DNA of 24,007 nt, taken from contig PAHC01000034.1 in NCBI GenBank assembly GCA_002704755.1, forward strand, positions 7,172-31,178, written 5' to 3'. The notes below the pieces were generated by a model. The model was not told the origin of the DNA. It searched no databases and saw nothing but the letters and a program-made list of their open reading frames with translations. Of the stretch, positions 1-6,362 are shown piece after piece (position 1 is the first letter of the stretch; each line of letters opens with the position of its first letter). A program made the translations under genes and the position numbers. Source of the DNA: Rhodobiaceae bacterium. Its GTDB lineage: Bacteria; Pseudomonadota; Alphaproteobacteria; Rhizobiales; TMED25.

Positions 1-311
1 GCAATGACAACCCCAACAATTCCACCGCAGAATTGTGCAATAATATACAAAATAAATGTATCTCTCTTGATGTCTCTCTTCAAAAAGAAGACAAGAGAAA
101 CTGCTGGATTAAAATGGGCTCCTGATATCGGACCGAACATTGTGATTAAAACATAAAGTATAGCGCCTGTTGCGATTGTATTGGCAAGTAATGCGATAGC
201 AGCATTACCCTCAGAAAGAGCCTCCCCCATAATCCCTGAGCCAACTACTGTTGCTAGCAAAAACGTTGTACCTAGAAATTCAATCAAACATTTTCTCATG
301 TTTTGGGACAT
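1..311 (-). CDS. aqpS: Aquaporin/aquaglyceroporin (MIP family), AqpS-like, C-terminus cut by window edge
   Basis: Translating the minus strand from an ATG at 311-309 gives 103 residues with no stop before the window edge, so only the N-terminal half is present. The first hydrophobic segment runs from about residue 10 to 28. A second (about 38-58) leads into GAHFNPAVS, whose NPA box (residues 68-70) is the first of the two NPA signatures of the MIP channel family. The start codon overlaps the arsC stop in the sequence TAATG, so the two genes are probably translationally coupled. In Sinorhizobium meliloti an aquaglyceroporin (AqpS) replaces ArsB and lets arsenite leave after ArsC reduces arsenate; the pairing here implies the same role. 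The substrate is inferred from this context; the family is clear from the sequence. An alternative start is the Met at residue 5. Confidence 0.88.
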   Translation of the reverse strand, partial: MSQNMRKCLIEFLGTTFLLATVVGSGIMGEALSEGNAAIALLANTIATGAILYVLITMFGPISGAHFNPAVSLVFFLKRDIKRDTFILYIIAQFCGGIVGVVI

Positions 312-811
312 TATGTCTTCTCCTCAACGCTATTCCTGATTCTTTCTATATTCTCTTCCGATATATGAAAATCTTCTTCATTTGTTATTTTATTGATAAG
401 TTCACTAATCATTTTTTCAAACTTAGTATACGTGTCTTTAAATGCTGTTAAAATTACCTCATAATCTCCTTCAATTCCAGCTGGATCAATTACACCCCAA
501 TGCGCTGTCATCGGCTTTCCCGGCCAGATCGGACATACCTCACCAGCAGCACTATCACACACGGTAATTATAAAATCCATTTCAGGACCGTTTTCAAATA
601 ATTCCCAACTTTTAGAGCTTAGATCTTGAATACTATGACCTTTTTCTTTTAATAACTCTAATGCGATTGGATGTACGTATCCAACTGGTAATGAGCCAGC
701 AGAAAAAGCCCTAAATTGTCCCTTTCCTAATTTATTCATAATTGATTCTGCAATTATTGATCTACAAGAATTCCCGGTACATAAAAATAAACAGTTATAA
801 ATTTTATTCAT
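311..811 (-). CDS. arsC: Arsenate reductase, low-molecular-weight tyrosine phosphatase fold
   Basis: This cytoplasmic enzyme of 166 residues should reduce arsenate to arsenite. The phosphate-binding loop CTGNSCRS starts at Cys11, the nucleophile in this family. A second Cys pair lies in CDSAAGEVCP (Cys85 and Cys93), followed by WPGKP, the region holding the resolving cysteines of this ArsC family. Whether thioredoxin or glutaredoxin reduces it cannot be read directly. The C-terminal 30 residues after about 135 are charged and less conserved. It lies 108 bases downstream of the Y-family polymerase gene on the same strand and overlaps the aquaporin gene by one base. No arsR-type repressor gene is adjacent in the window. 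A plain LMW protein tyrosine phosphatase is the alternative, but the Cys pair and the aquaporin partner favour ArsC. Confidence 0.93.
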   Translation of the reverse strand: MNKIYNCLFLCTGNSCRSIIAESIMNKLGKGQFRAFSAGSLPVGYVHPIALELLKEKGHSIQDLSSKSWELFENGPEMDFIITVCDSAAGEVCPIWPGKPMTAHWGVIDPAGIEGDYEVILTAFKDTYTKFEKMISELINKITNEEDFHISEENIERIRNSVEEKT

Positions 812-856
812 AAAAAAATATCCAAACTAAGAATTAAACTCATAGCATTAAGAAAT

Positions 857-880
857 AAGTGAACTTTTTATAGTTCTCTT
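857..880. promoter_or_regulatory. Inverted repeat between dinB and arsC
   Basis: Arms AAGTGAACT (857-865) and AGTTCTCTT (872-880) are complementary except for one T-T mismatch, with a 6-base spacer TTTTAT. Read on the minus strand the dyad lies about 40 bases after the polymerase stop and about 46 bases before the arsC start. It could be an operator for the arsC promoter, or a weak terminator for the upstream gene: the bases after the stem in that direction (ATTTCTT) are T-rich but not a clean T run. The sequence does not decide between these. Confidence 0.4.
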
Positions 881-919
881 ATTATATTAAAATTTTATTA
901 CAAAATTTATTATTCTATT

Positions 920-2122
920 TCACTCTCTTTCAAAAAATCCCGGGTGTTCACGGTGAACTCCAAAGTTCACAATTCTTTTCCCATATCTGATATTCAGATT
1001 ATCTACCGATGATGATAACCTCTCTGTTAAATTCTTCTCGCCTGCTTTTAACTCAAGAAAAAATTCTCCCGATCTATCCTTCAGTTTGATCAAACCGCTT
1101 AATCTAACGCCAACAAAATCGATCCTATTAGTATACAGGGTTATATCAATTTTATCCCATAATTTCTTAAACTCTTTTAGAAAAAAAAATGTGTCTTGAG
1201 AAAATACAAATGTAACGGAATCTTGCCAAATACCTACACTATTGACTCTTACAAAAATGTCTAAACGACTAGCACAATAATCATGTTTCCTAATTCTTTC
1301 AGAGGATTTTTCTATTAACCATCTACCCACAAGGTAAGCTCTAGAAGGTGACCTATTGTCTGGAGAAAGTACTTTAGAATTTCCATAACTACCTCGAGTT
1401 GAATTATTAATAGGAATATTTTCACCTCTTAAAGCTCTTACAAATCGTTCTCCTTCTATAGATCTCCAAACCAGTCTAGCATGACGCGGATCCATATTAT
1501 ATAAATCACTAATAGAATATATTTTAGAATTAAGTAGTTTCCTCTTAATCCCTTTAGAAATCCCCGGAAGATCATCTAATGATAAGTGATTAATTCTCTC
1601 TGGCATATTTTCTTTGTATAACCATTGTAAGCCATCGGGTTTTTGTATTTTACTTGCTATTTTAGCTAACAATGGATTGGGACCAATACCTATCGATAAT
1701 CTTATTTGACTACCCACCTGTTGACTAATAAGCTGTTTAATTTTTGTCGATAAATCTAGTGCATGGTGTAAACTGCTATTATTACCACCTAAATATACTT
1801 GAAATTCATCAATAGACCTCACACTCTCAAGCTCAGCAATACCATCTATTAAATATGAAATATGCCTATTATATTTTGTGTAAAGCTTGTGCCTACTTTG
1901 TCTAAAATTAATAGCAGGGCATAAAATTTTAGCCTCATAAACTCTTGTCCCAGTTTTTACACCATAAGCTTTAGCTTCATAACTAGCCGCTACCACACAC
2001 CCCGCATCATTATTTATAGCAGTAATAGCAACAGGCTGATTCCTTATACTAGGATCTAACTGCTGCTCAATACTTGCAAAAAAACTATCCATATCAATAT
2101 ATAAGGTCTTAAAGTGCATCAT
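920..2122 (-). CDS. dinB: Y-family (DinB-like) translesion DNA polymerase
   Basis: This 400-residue protein belongs to the error-prone Y-family polymerases, which copy past DNA lesions. The N-terminal motif YIDMDSFFASIEQ supplies the first metal-binding Asp (residue 10). VRSIDE supplies Asp105 and Glu106, completing the catalytic acidic triad, so unlike ImuB proteins it should be active. ASYEAKAYGVKTG (about 46-58) is the finger region and LPGIS (about residue 195) the helix-hairpin-helix thumb. The little-finger domain fills 240-360. The residues after SIDE (FQVYL) differ from the usual AYLD of Pol IV, so it may be a DinB-like subfamily rather than canonical Pol IV. I see no obvious QLxLF-type clamp-binding tail. 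A consensus alphaproteobacterial SOS box lies 33 bases upstream, so LexA control is likely. Start: either of two adjacent ATGs (2122 or 2119). Confidence 0.92.
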   Translation of the reverse strand: MMHFKTLYIDMDSFFASIEQQLDPSIRNQPVAITAINNDAGCVVAASYEAKAYGVKTGTRVYEAKILCPAINFRQSRHKLYTKYNRHISYLIDGIAELESVRSIDEFQVYLGGNNSSLHHALDLSTKIKQLISQQVGSQIRLSIGIGPNPLLAKIASKIQKPDGLQWLYKENMPERINHLSLDDLPGISKGIKRKLLNSKIYSISDLYNMDPRHARLVWRSIEGERFVRALRGENIPINNSTRGSYGNSKVLSPDNRSPSRAYLVGRWLIEKSSERIRKHDYCASRLDIFVRVNSVGIWQDSVTFVFSQDTFFFLKEFKKLWDKIDITLYTNRIDFVGVRLSGLIKLKDRSGEFFLELKAGEKNLTERLSSSVDNLNIRYGKRIVNFGVHREHPGFFERE

Positions 2123-2154
2123 TTATAATTTTTTTCTTTATTTATTATTATTTT

Positions 2155-2169
2155 GTTCTTATTTTGTTC
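2155..2169. promoter_or_regulatory. Putative LexA (SOS) box, GTTC-N7-GTTC
   Basis: GTTC at 2155-2158 and GTTC at 2166-2169 are separated by exactly seven bases. GTTC-N7-GTTC is the established LexA recognition sequence of Rhizobiales and Rhodobacterales, differing from the CTGT-N8-ACAG palindrome of E. coli. It lies in the 53-base gap between the divergent polymerase gene and the small plus-strand gene, where LexA could block promoters in both directions. Because the surrounding DNA is T-rich, chance matches are possible, but placement directly before a Y-family polymerase makes function likely. Confidence 0.75.
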
Positions 2170-2175
2170 TATACT

Positions 2176-2481
2176 ATGGATAAAAAAAAACAATTAAAAA
2201 ATATTGCTTTTGGAGGAGATTGGTCTGAGAAAACATTGGCTGATTATGAAAAAGAAGTTTTTCTTGATAAATTACGAAAGACCTACCAAAAATCTATGAC
2301 AGGAGAATTGAAAGATAAAGAGCTCCAAGAAATATTAATCTACATCAGAAAGAATGTAGAAAAAGGAAACCTCTTAGCAAAATCATTTGAAGAAAAAATA
2401 AAGATCAAAAATTCCTATCAAAGAAAGACAGAACTTTTAAAAGTAATAAATATTATAAAGCTATGGTTAGCGATAGGATGA
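2176..2481 (+). CDS. Small lysine-rich protein of unknown function, divergent from the Y-family polymerase
   Basis: I do not recognise this protein. From the ATG at 2176 it is 101 residues, highly charged and rich in Lys and Glu, with predicted helical character and no signal peptide. The only hydrophobic patch is the C-terminal end (about VINIIKLWLAIG). GGDWSEKTLADYEKE near residues 14-28 is the most distinctive segment. The frame is open throughout and its composition looks protein-like, although no strong Shine-Dalgarno sequence precedes the start. A TTG at 2164 in frame would add four residues but would overlap the SOS box. Because the ATG lies only six bases after that box, the gene may be co-regulated with the divergent polymerase. 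It ends 14 bases before the convergent SMR gene. It could be a spurious ORF. Confidence 0.6.
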   Translation: MDKKKQLKNIAFGGDWSEKTLADYEKEVFLDKLRKTYQKSMTGELKDKELQEILIYIRKNVEKGNLLAKSFEEKIKIKNSYQRKTELLKVINIIKLWLAIG

Positions 2482-2495
2482 TTGATCGTTATACG

Positions 2496-2825
2496 TCATT
2501 CTGTCTGTGTATTTGACATCGTAAAAATAACAACAACTCCTAATAATATTAACGCGATGCCTATAAGAGCTGGCAAATCCAAACTTTGTTTGAAAAATAA
2601 GTATCCGACAATTGTGACAAGAACAATCCCCAAACCCGACCAAATTGCATAAACAATCCCAACAGGTAAAAATTTTAGAACTATTGATGACAGAAAGAGA
2701 GCAACAAGAAAACATAATATGGCGAGTATAGATGGTAAAAACTGTGAAAAACCATTAGACATTTTCAAGAAACTTGTCCCAAGCGTCTCTGCAACTATTG
2801 CCAAAAAAAGATATAACCAATGCAT
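2496..2825 (-). CDS. Small multidrug resistance (SMR) efflux protein, EmrE/Gdx family
   Basis: This inner-membrane protein of 109 residues has four transmembrane helices (about 3-22, 31-49, 56-76, 85-103), the standard size and topology of SMR transporters. These work as antiparallel dimers exchanging protons for cationic drugs or guanidinium compounds. The essential membrane Glu is Glu13 in AIVAETLGTSFLK, and the conserved PVGIVYAIWSGLG segment (about 54-66, with Trp62) is present. KMSNGF after helix 1 is also typical. It lies 24 bases downstream of the MFS exporter gene on the same strand and probably forms an operon with it. Substrate cannot be assigned; both quaternary ammonium export and guanidinium export (SugE/Gdx) are possible. 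Confidence 0.94.
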   Translation of the reverse strand: MHWLYLFLAIVAETLGTSFLKMSNGFSQFLPSILAILCFLVALFLSSIVLKFLPVGIVYAIWSGLGIVLVTIVGYLFFKQSLDLPALIGIALILLGVVVIFTMSNTQTE

Positions 2826-2849
2826 CTATACTCTTTCTAAACAAAAAAC

Positions 2850-4079
2850 TCAATTATTGAGATCTTTGATATCCTTTACTTCTTTTAACCCAGGAAATAA
2901 AAACCACCAAATAACTGAGAGAGATATAGTCAAAGCACCACCAAACATGATTGCCGGTACCGTCCCTATCAGACTTGCTGAGAAGCCTGCTCGGAAATCT
3001 CCTAGTTCATTCGAGCCCTGGGTTATAACTGAATGAACTGACATTACTCTACCACGCATATTATCAGGTGTAACTAGCTGAACGATGATTTGCCTAATAT
3101 TCATACTCACCATATCAGAAGCCCCATAGATAAATAGTGCAGTAAGCGATATCCATAATGACGTAGATAATGAAAAAACAATTGTTGCAAAACCAAAGAT
3201 AATTATAGAATAAATTAGAACTCTCCCAGGATAATGGATTGGAGGTAACTGTGATAACATCATAGCAGCACATAAAGCTCCTATCGACGGCATTGCGCGT
3301 AAAACTCCAAGACCTTCCGGTCCAATGTTTAATATATCAAGTGCAAATATTGGTAGCATACCCATTATACTACTAAATAACATTGCCACTATATCAATGG
3401 CCATTGTCCCAAGTACTATCTTAGATCTCCATACATATACAAACCCACTAAGTAAGACTTTTAATGTAACTCTCTCAATTTCTTTAAATTCATTTTTTAA
3501 ATTTGGAAGCGATATTGCGCTTACAGTTGAAATCATGAAGCTTATTAGAGCAACTGCATAAACCCATTTGTCTATATATGCAATTAATAATCCAGCTATA
3601 ATTGGTCCAAATAATGCTCCAAATTCATCAAAAAAATTTACATAACTTACAGCCCGAGGGAAAATATCTTTGTCAACTAGATTTGGTAAAACTGCAAACG
3701 AGCTTGGACCCTCAAGAGACATGGCTATACCATGCAAAATTAGAATTAAATAAATTGGTATTATTGAGCCAGTGTCTATATAGTATATTGAATAAAATAG
3801 TAGGAATGCTGACACAAAAACTTGAATTAGATTACATATAATTAATAAATATTTTCTATCATATTTATCAGCCAAAACGCCTGCAGGTAGTATTAAGAAG
3901 AATTGTGGTGCAAATTGAATAAGCCCAATCAGTCCTAATGCAAGTGGACTTCCAGTCTTAGTATATATCTGCCATCCCACAGTAAGACTTATAACCTTTA
4001 ACGCAAAAGAACTAAACCAACCAAGGCAAATAAATTTTAATAGATTGGCATTGTATAGAGTACTATCAGAGAATTTCAT
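2850..4079 (-). CDS. MFS transporter, EntS-like (MFS_3 / transmembrane secretion effector type)
   Basis: This inner-membrane protein of 409 residues has the length and hydrophobic pattern of a 12-helix major facilitator. The loop between helices 2 and 3 reads GVLADKYDRKYLL (about 72-84), matching the MFS signature GxxaDrxgRr. The opening LGWFSSFALKVISLTVGWQIY, read with that loop, resembles the EntS/MFS_3 subfamily of exporters. LVTPDNMRGRVMSVHSV (about 336-352) is the matching segment of the second half. No accessory protein of a tripartite pump is nearby. It is the first gene of a likely two-gene efflux unit with the SMR gene. A 19-base perfect dyad lies 27 bases upstream of its ATG. Substrate is unknown; a siderophore, drug or metabolite exporter are all possible. 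Confidence 0.9.
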   Translation of the reverse strand: MKFSDSTLYNANLLKFICLGWFSSFALKVISLTVGWQIYTKTGSPLALGLIGLIQFAPQFFLILPAGVLADKYDRKYLLIICNLIQVFVSAFLLFYSIYYIDTGSIIPIYLILILHGIAMSLEGPSSFAVLPNLVDKDIFPRAVSYVNFFDEFGALFGPIIAGLLIAYIDKWVYAVALISFMISTVSAISLPNLKNEFKEIERVTLKVLLSGFVYVWRSKIVLGTMAIDIVAMLFSSIMGMLPIFALDILNIGPEGLGVLRAMPSIGALCAAMMLSQLPPIHYPGRVLIYSIIIFGFATIVFSLSTSLWISLTALFIYGASDMVSMNIRQIIVQLVTPDNMRGRVMSVHSVITQGSNELGDFRAGFSASLIGTVPAIMFGGALTISLSVIWWFLFPGLKEVKDIKDLNN

Positions 4080-4105
4080 CGTAATTAACCATTAGATCAA
4101 CAATT

Positions 4106-4124
4106 AAGTGAGAACCACTCACTT
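4106..4124. promoter_or_regulatory. Perfect inverted repeat upstream of the MFS gene, candidate operator
   Basis: AAGTGAG (4106-4112) and CTCACTT (4118-4124) are perfectly complementary around a 5-base spacer AACCA. The dyad is in the 199-base gap between the divergent MFS gene and the small membrane protein gene, 27 bases from the MFS start. The symmetry and size fit an operator of a TetR- or MarR-type repressor, common for efflux genes, but no regulator gene is adjacent. On RNA it could fold as a 7-bp hairpin. The rest of the gap (4080-4278) shows only AT-rich promoter-like sequence. Confidence 0.4.
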
Positions 4125-4278
4125 TCTCGAAGCTAATATCATCTCAAATATCAGGATGTAAGATTGTAATAGAATATTTAAGGCAATTTCTTAATAAAAT
4201 ATATCTGGTAGATTTTACTAAACATAGCTAAGATGTAATCTATATTTAATACAGAACTAAATTTTATCAAGCACTAAA

Positions 4279-4548
4279 ATGAACAGGTTAAAATTAATAT
4301 ATCCAGGCACTATCATAGTAGGGATTGTTGCTTATGTCTTTACAGTTGGTATTGCTTTTGTAACAAAAGGTTTTGTAATTGGAGTTCTAAGTGCAAGCTT
4401 ACCAATCATATCCAACATGTATTGGGTGTATTCATTTTGGAATGAAACAGGTACAGTTTATACTTTCTACATAAATATCCACTTAGCATTAGCCGTGATG
4501 ATTTTGTTATGCCTTTTAGTTCAGCAAATCATCAAGAGATTTCCATAG
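4279..4548 (+). CDS. Small integral membrane protein of unknown function
   Basis: I do not recognise this protein of 89 residues. It has about three hydrophobic helices: residues 10-28, 31-50 and 64-84, the last ending in a basic tail (QQIIKRFP). A short polar loop containing WNETGTVY separates helices two and three. It starts at an ATG with no obvious Shine-Dalgarno sequence and stops 9 bases before the 3' end of the convergent tRNA gene. The reading frame uses codons like its neighbours, so I take it as real. No catalytic or binding motif is visible. It is divergent from the MFS exporter and shares its upstream region, but a functional link is not shown. Confidence 0.62.
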   Translation: MNRLKLIYPGTIIVGIVAYVFTVGIAFVTKGFVIGVLSASLPIISNMYWVYSFWNETGTVYTFYINIHLALAVMILLCLLVQQIIKRFP

Positions 4549-4557
4549 AAACGTTAA

Positions 4558-4634
4558 TGGCGCACCCGGAGAGATTCGAACTCCCGACCAAGTGGTTCGA
4601 AGCCACCTACTCTATCCAGCTGAGCTACGGGTGC
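4558..4634 (-). tRNA. tRNA-Arg, anticodon UCG
   Basis: The minus strand folds as a 77-nt cloverleaf with encoded CCA. The acceptor stem is GCACCCG/CGGGTGC. The D arm contains AGCTGGATAG, the anticodon stem is GGTGG/CCACT, and the loop CTTCGAA places TCG at positions 34-36. The T arm is GGGAG-TTCGAAT-CTCTC, followed by the acceptor strand, G73 and CCA. UCG reads the arginine codon CGA and, depending on wobble modification, other CGN codons. No integrase or attachment-site duplication is seen beside it. Confidence 0.97.
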
Positions 4635-4672
4635 GTATTTTTTTATTTAACAATATTATTATATTAAAATAT

Positions 4673-5521
4673 TTAAAGACGCGAAGAAATTCTATCAAAG
4701 AGTTTATCCGTTAGGACACTCTTTAAATACATCATTATTATTGTTGCCCACGTAACACGATACCTTATTTTTGGGTTATTAGAAGTGCAGGCATGTATTA
4801 CTACTTTACTGACGGCATCTGGTAAAAGCTCAAAGGCTATTTTCTTTGGATTCTTATCCTTAAGTCTTGGAATAATTATATTCGAATAAATTTCTTTATT
4901 TTCCGACTCCTCCCACCGAATTGATCTTATAAACTGAGTGTAACTATTTTCTCTAAATTTTGTTGTTATTGGACCAGGTTGAATAATAACAACCTTGATA
5001 TTATGCTTCTCTGTTTCCATCCTTAAAGTATCAGATAAACCCTCAACTGCGTATTTTGTAGCTGTATATGCTCCCCTATATTTTAGTGCCATGAAACCTA
5101 AGATAGATGAGTTCTGAATGATTCTCCCTGATCCTTGTGCTTTCATATAAGGAATCACTTTATTTGTTAAGGAATGCCAACCAAAAAAGTTCGTTTCAAA
5201 TATATTTCGTAAAGAATCCACAGGAATATCTTCTACAAGAGATGGGAGTCCATATGCACCATTATTGAACAAAACATCAATTTTACCGTTGGTTTTTTCA
5301 AGTGTGTAATTTAATCCAGAGGTAATTGTTTCTTCATTCGAGTAATCAATTACAGTACTAGAAAGTCCATATTGATTACTCAAGATCTCACAATCTTTTG
5401 CATTCCGACAACTTGCAATAACATTCCACCCTAATTCGTGCAAATCCCTTGCCACACATAGCCCAATGCCGCTTGAAGAACCCGTCACAAGTATACTTTT
5501 TCTTGAATTATTATTCATCAT
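4673..5521 (-). CDS. Short-chain dehydrogenase/reductase (classical SDR)
   Basis: This NAD(P)-dependent oxidoreductase has the Rossmann-fold signature TGSSSGIG at about residues 13-20 from the ATG at 5521. The structural NNGAYG motif and the catalytic Ser (NSS) and Tyr-Lys pair in YTATK are also present. IIQPGPITTKF follows, the usual PG segment of classical SDRs. It is about 282 residues, slightly longer than the 250-residue core, with a C-terminal extension (YLKSVLTDKLFDRISS) like proteins of the retinol-dehydrogenase/YbbO type. A TTG at 5596 in frame would add 25 residues rich in Phe and Lys; I prefer the ATG because the motif spacing from it is normal. Substrate is not predictable. The gene appears monocistronic between the tRNA and the divergent small-protein genes. 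Confidence 0.9.
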   Translation of the reverse strand: MMNNNSRKSILVTGSSSGIGLCVARDLHELGWNVIASCRNAKDCEILSNQYGLSSTVIDYSNEETITSGLNYTLEKTNGKIDVLFNNGAYGLPSLVEDIPVDSLRNIFETNFFGWHSLTNKVIPYMKAQGSGRIIQNSSILGFMALKYRGAYTATKYAVEGLSDTLRMETEKHNIKVVIIQPGPITTKFRENSYTQFIRSIRWEESENKEIYSNIIIPRLKDKNPKKIAFELLPDAVSKVVIHACTSNNPKIRYRVTWATIIMMYLKSVLTDKLFDRISSRL

Positions 5522-5694
5522 AGATAATCTATCTTTATTAAAGTTAGAGCAATAAATTCTAAAAAATTTATTCTTAAAAAAATCAAAAAATATCAATACT
5601 CATATTTTTACTATTAATAGGATTAAATGAGAATTAATGTTTTATCAACTATTTGAGAGTAATAATTAGAATATAGTGGTTATTGTTTAATCAC

Positions 5695-5722
5695 TTGACT
5701 ATTTTTTTAGCAGATTTAGAAT
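5695..5722 (+). promoter_or_regulatory. Sigma-70-type promoter for the tandem small membrane protein genes
   Basis: TTGACT (5695-5700) and TAGAAT (5717-5722) are separated by 16 bases and each differs from the sigma-70 consensus at one position. The predicted start, near 5729, leaves a leader of about 60 bases before the ATG at 5789. This is the best-matching promoter seen in the window. Confidence 0.6.
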
Positions 5723-5734
5723 TTTTATAGTGAT

Positions 5735-5768
5735 TCTATCTGTAAGTCTTACAGGCTGAAAAGATAGA
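5735..5768 (+). promoter_or_regulatory. Structured 5' leader of the small membrane protein genes
   Basis: An inner hairpin pairs CTGTAA (5740-5745) with TTACAG (5749-5754) around a 3-base loop. An outer pairing of TCTATC (5735-5740) with GATAGA (5763-5768) could enclose it, competing for one shared C. The structure ends 11 bases before the Shine-Dalgarno GGAGAGG (5780-5786). It may stabilise the 5' end of the mRNA. It does not match a riboswitch class I can name. Confidence 0.35.
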
Positions 5769-5788
5769 TAATAAAGAATGGAGAGGTT

Positions 5789-6022
5789 ATGACAGCTTTA
5801 TTAGACAGATTGAGAGGAATTCTTAGGAGTGCTCTCGAAATAGCGCTTTGGGCCGTTGCACTGCTTACTTTATTACAAGTTCTATTTGGTGATAGCTTCG
5901 TATTACTATTTGGAATCGATGTTTTGGGTAATATTGGTGCATTGATGGCACAATTTGGTAGCGAAGGACTTGTTGGTCTTATAGCCGCGGGTCTTGTTGC
6001 ATATCTTATTAGCCGAAGATAG
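5789..6022 (+). CDS. Small two-helix membrane protein, first of a tandem paralogous pair
   Basis: I do not recognise this family. The protein is 77 residues with a short basic amphipathic N-terminus (LDRLRGILRS). A hydrophobic helix spans about 15-33, then a middle segment carries LQVLFGD and DVLGN, and a second hydrophobic helix spans about 58-74 before a basic end (SRR). The start has a strong Shine-Dalgarno, GGAGAGG, five bases upstream, and a good promoter lies further up. Shared with the next protein are LRS, LQ-hydrophobic-LF-x-D, DVxGN, QF and GLxGxIAA, with about two fifths of aligned positions identical by eye; the two therefore arose by duplication. The strong expression signals suggest an abundant membrane protein, but that is inference and no function can be assigned. 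Confidence 0.82.
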   Translation: MTALLDRLRGILRSALEIALWAVALLTLLQVLFGDSFVLLFGIDVLGNIGALMAQFGSEGLVGLIAAGLVAYLISRR

Positions 6023-6027
6023 CTCAA

Positions 6028-6054
6028 GCACTATAATAAAGGGATTTATAGTGC
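6028..6054 (+). other. Intercistronic hairpin between the two small membrane protein genes
   Basis: GCACTATAA (6028-6036) and TTATAGTGC (6046-6054) form a perfect 9-bp stem with a 9-base loop. No T run follows, so it is not a standard intrinsic terminator. It begins six bases after the first stop codon. Such hairpins often protect the upstream cistron from 3' decay, giving unequal amounts of the two products. Confidence 0.55.
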
Positions 6055-6123
6055 GAAGACTTTAAAGAGCTTACATTATAAATTTTTTGTTGAACTTTTT
6101 TATAACAAAATGGGAGAAATAAC

Positions 6124-6339
6124 ATGTTTTCATCATTAACCGGTATGCTTAGAAGTGGCATTGACGTTGCGTTAGTCCTAGTTGGACTAGGAGTTGTACT
6201 ACAAATCCTATTCCCAGATGCACTTGCATTTATTAACGCTGACGTAGCAGGAAACCTGATTGATCTAATAAATCAATTCTCAGGCGCTGGTCTAATTGGT
6301 GTTATTGCAGCATTAATTGTTGTTGACCAATTAAAATAG
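6124..6339 (+). CDS. Small two-helix membrane protein, second of a tandem paralogous pair
   Basis: This 71-residue protein is a paralogue of its upstream neighbour. It has an N-terminal MLRS, a hydrophobic helix about 11-28, LQILFPD, ADVAGN, INQF, then a second helix within GLIGVIAALIVV (about 54-67). It lacks the extra N-terminal residues and the basic C-terminus of its paralogue, ending DQLK. Its own Shine-Dalgarno, GGGAG at 6112-6116, is well spaced from the ATG. The 101-base gap before it holds a hairpin and AT-rich DNA; a second promoter there is possible but not clear. A strong terminator starts 24 bases after its stop. Helix-breaking Pro and Asp sit at the same place in the middle of both proteins, arguing for a conserved fold. 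Function is unknown. Confidence 0.82.
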   Translation: MFSSLTGMLRSGIDVALVLVGLGVVLQILFPDALAFINADVAGNLIDLINQFSGAGLIGVIAALIVVDQLK

Positions 6340-6362
6340 TTAATTTCATAAAATAAGAAATG

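Noticed and set aside
251..451. Plus-strand open frame of 66 residues across the arsC/aquaporin junction
   Set aside because: It lies antisense to two clearly conserved genes, is Cys/Phe-rich in a way typical of shadow frames, and has no start signals.
4558..4672. Genomic island insertion at the tRNA-Arg gene
   Set aside because: No integrase, no repeat of the tRNA 3' end and no change in gene character on either side.
5522..5596. Longer N-terminus for the short-chain dehydrogenase from a TTG at 5596
   Set aside because: The extra 25 residues are Phe/Lys/Asn-rich and not part of the fold; the ATG at 5521 puts the glycine motif at the usual distance.
5749..6027. Minus-strand frame of 92 residues opposite the first small membrane protein
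   Set aside because: Its Pro/Ser/Asn-rich composition is that of a reverse complement of a hydrophobic gene, and the plus-strand frame has promoter, Shine-Dalgarno and a paralogue.
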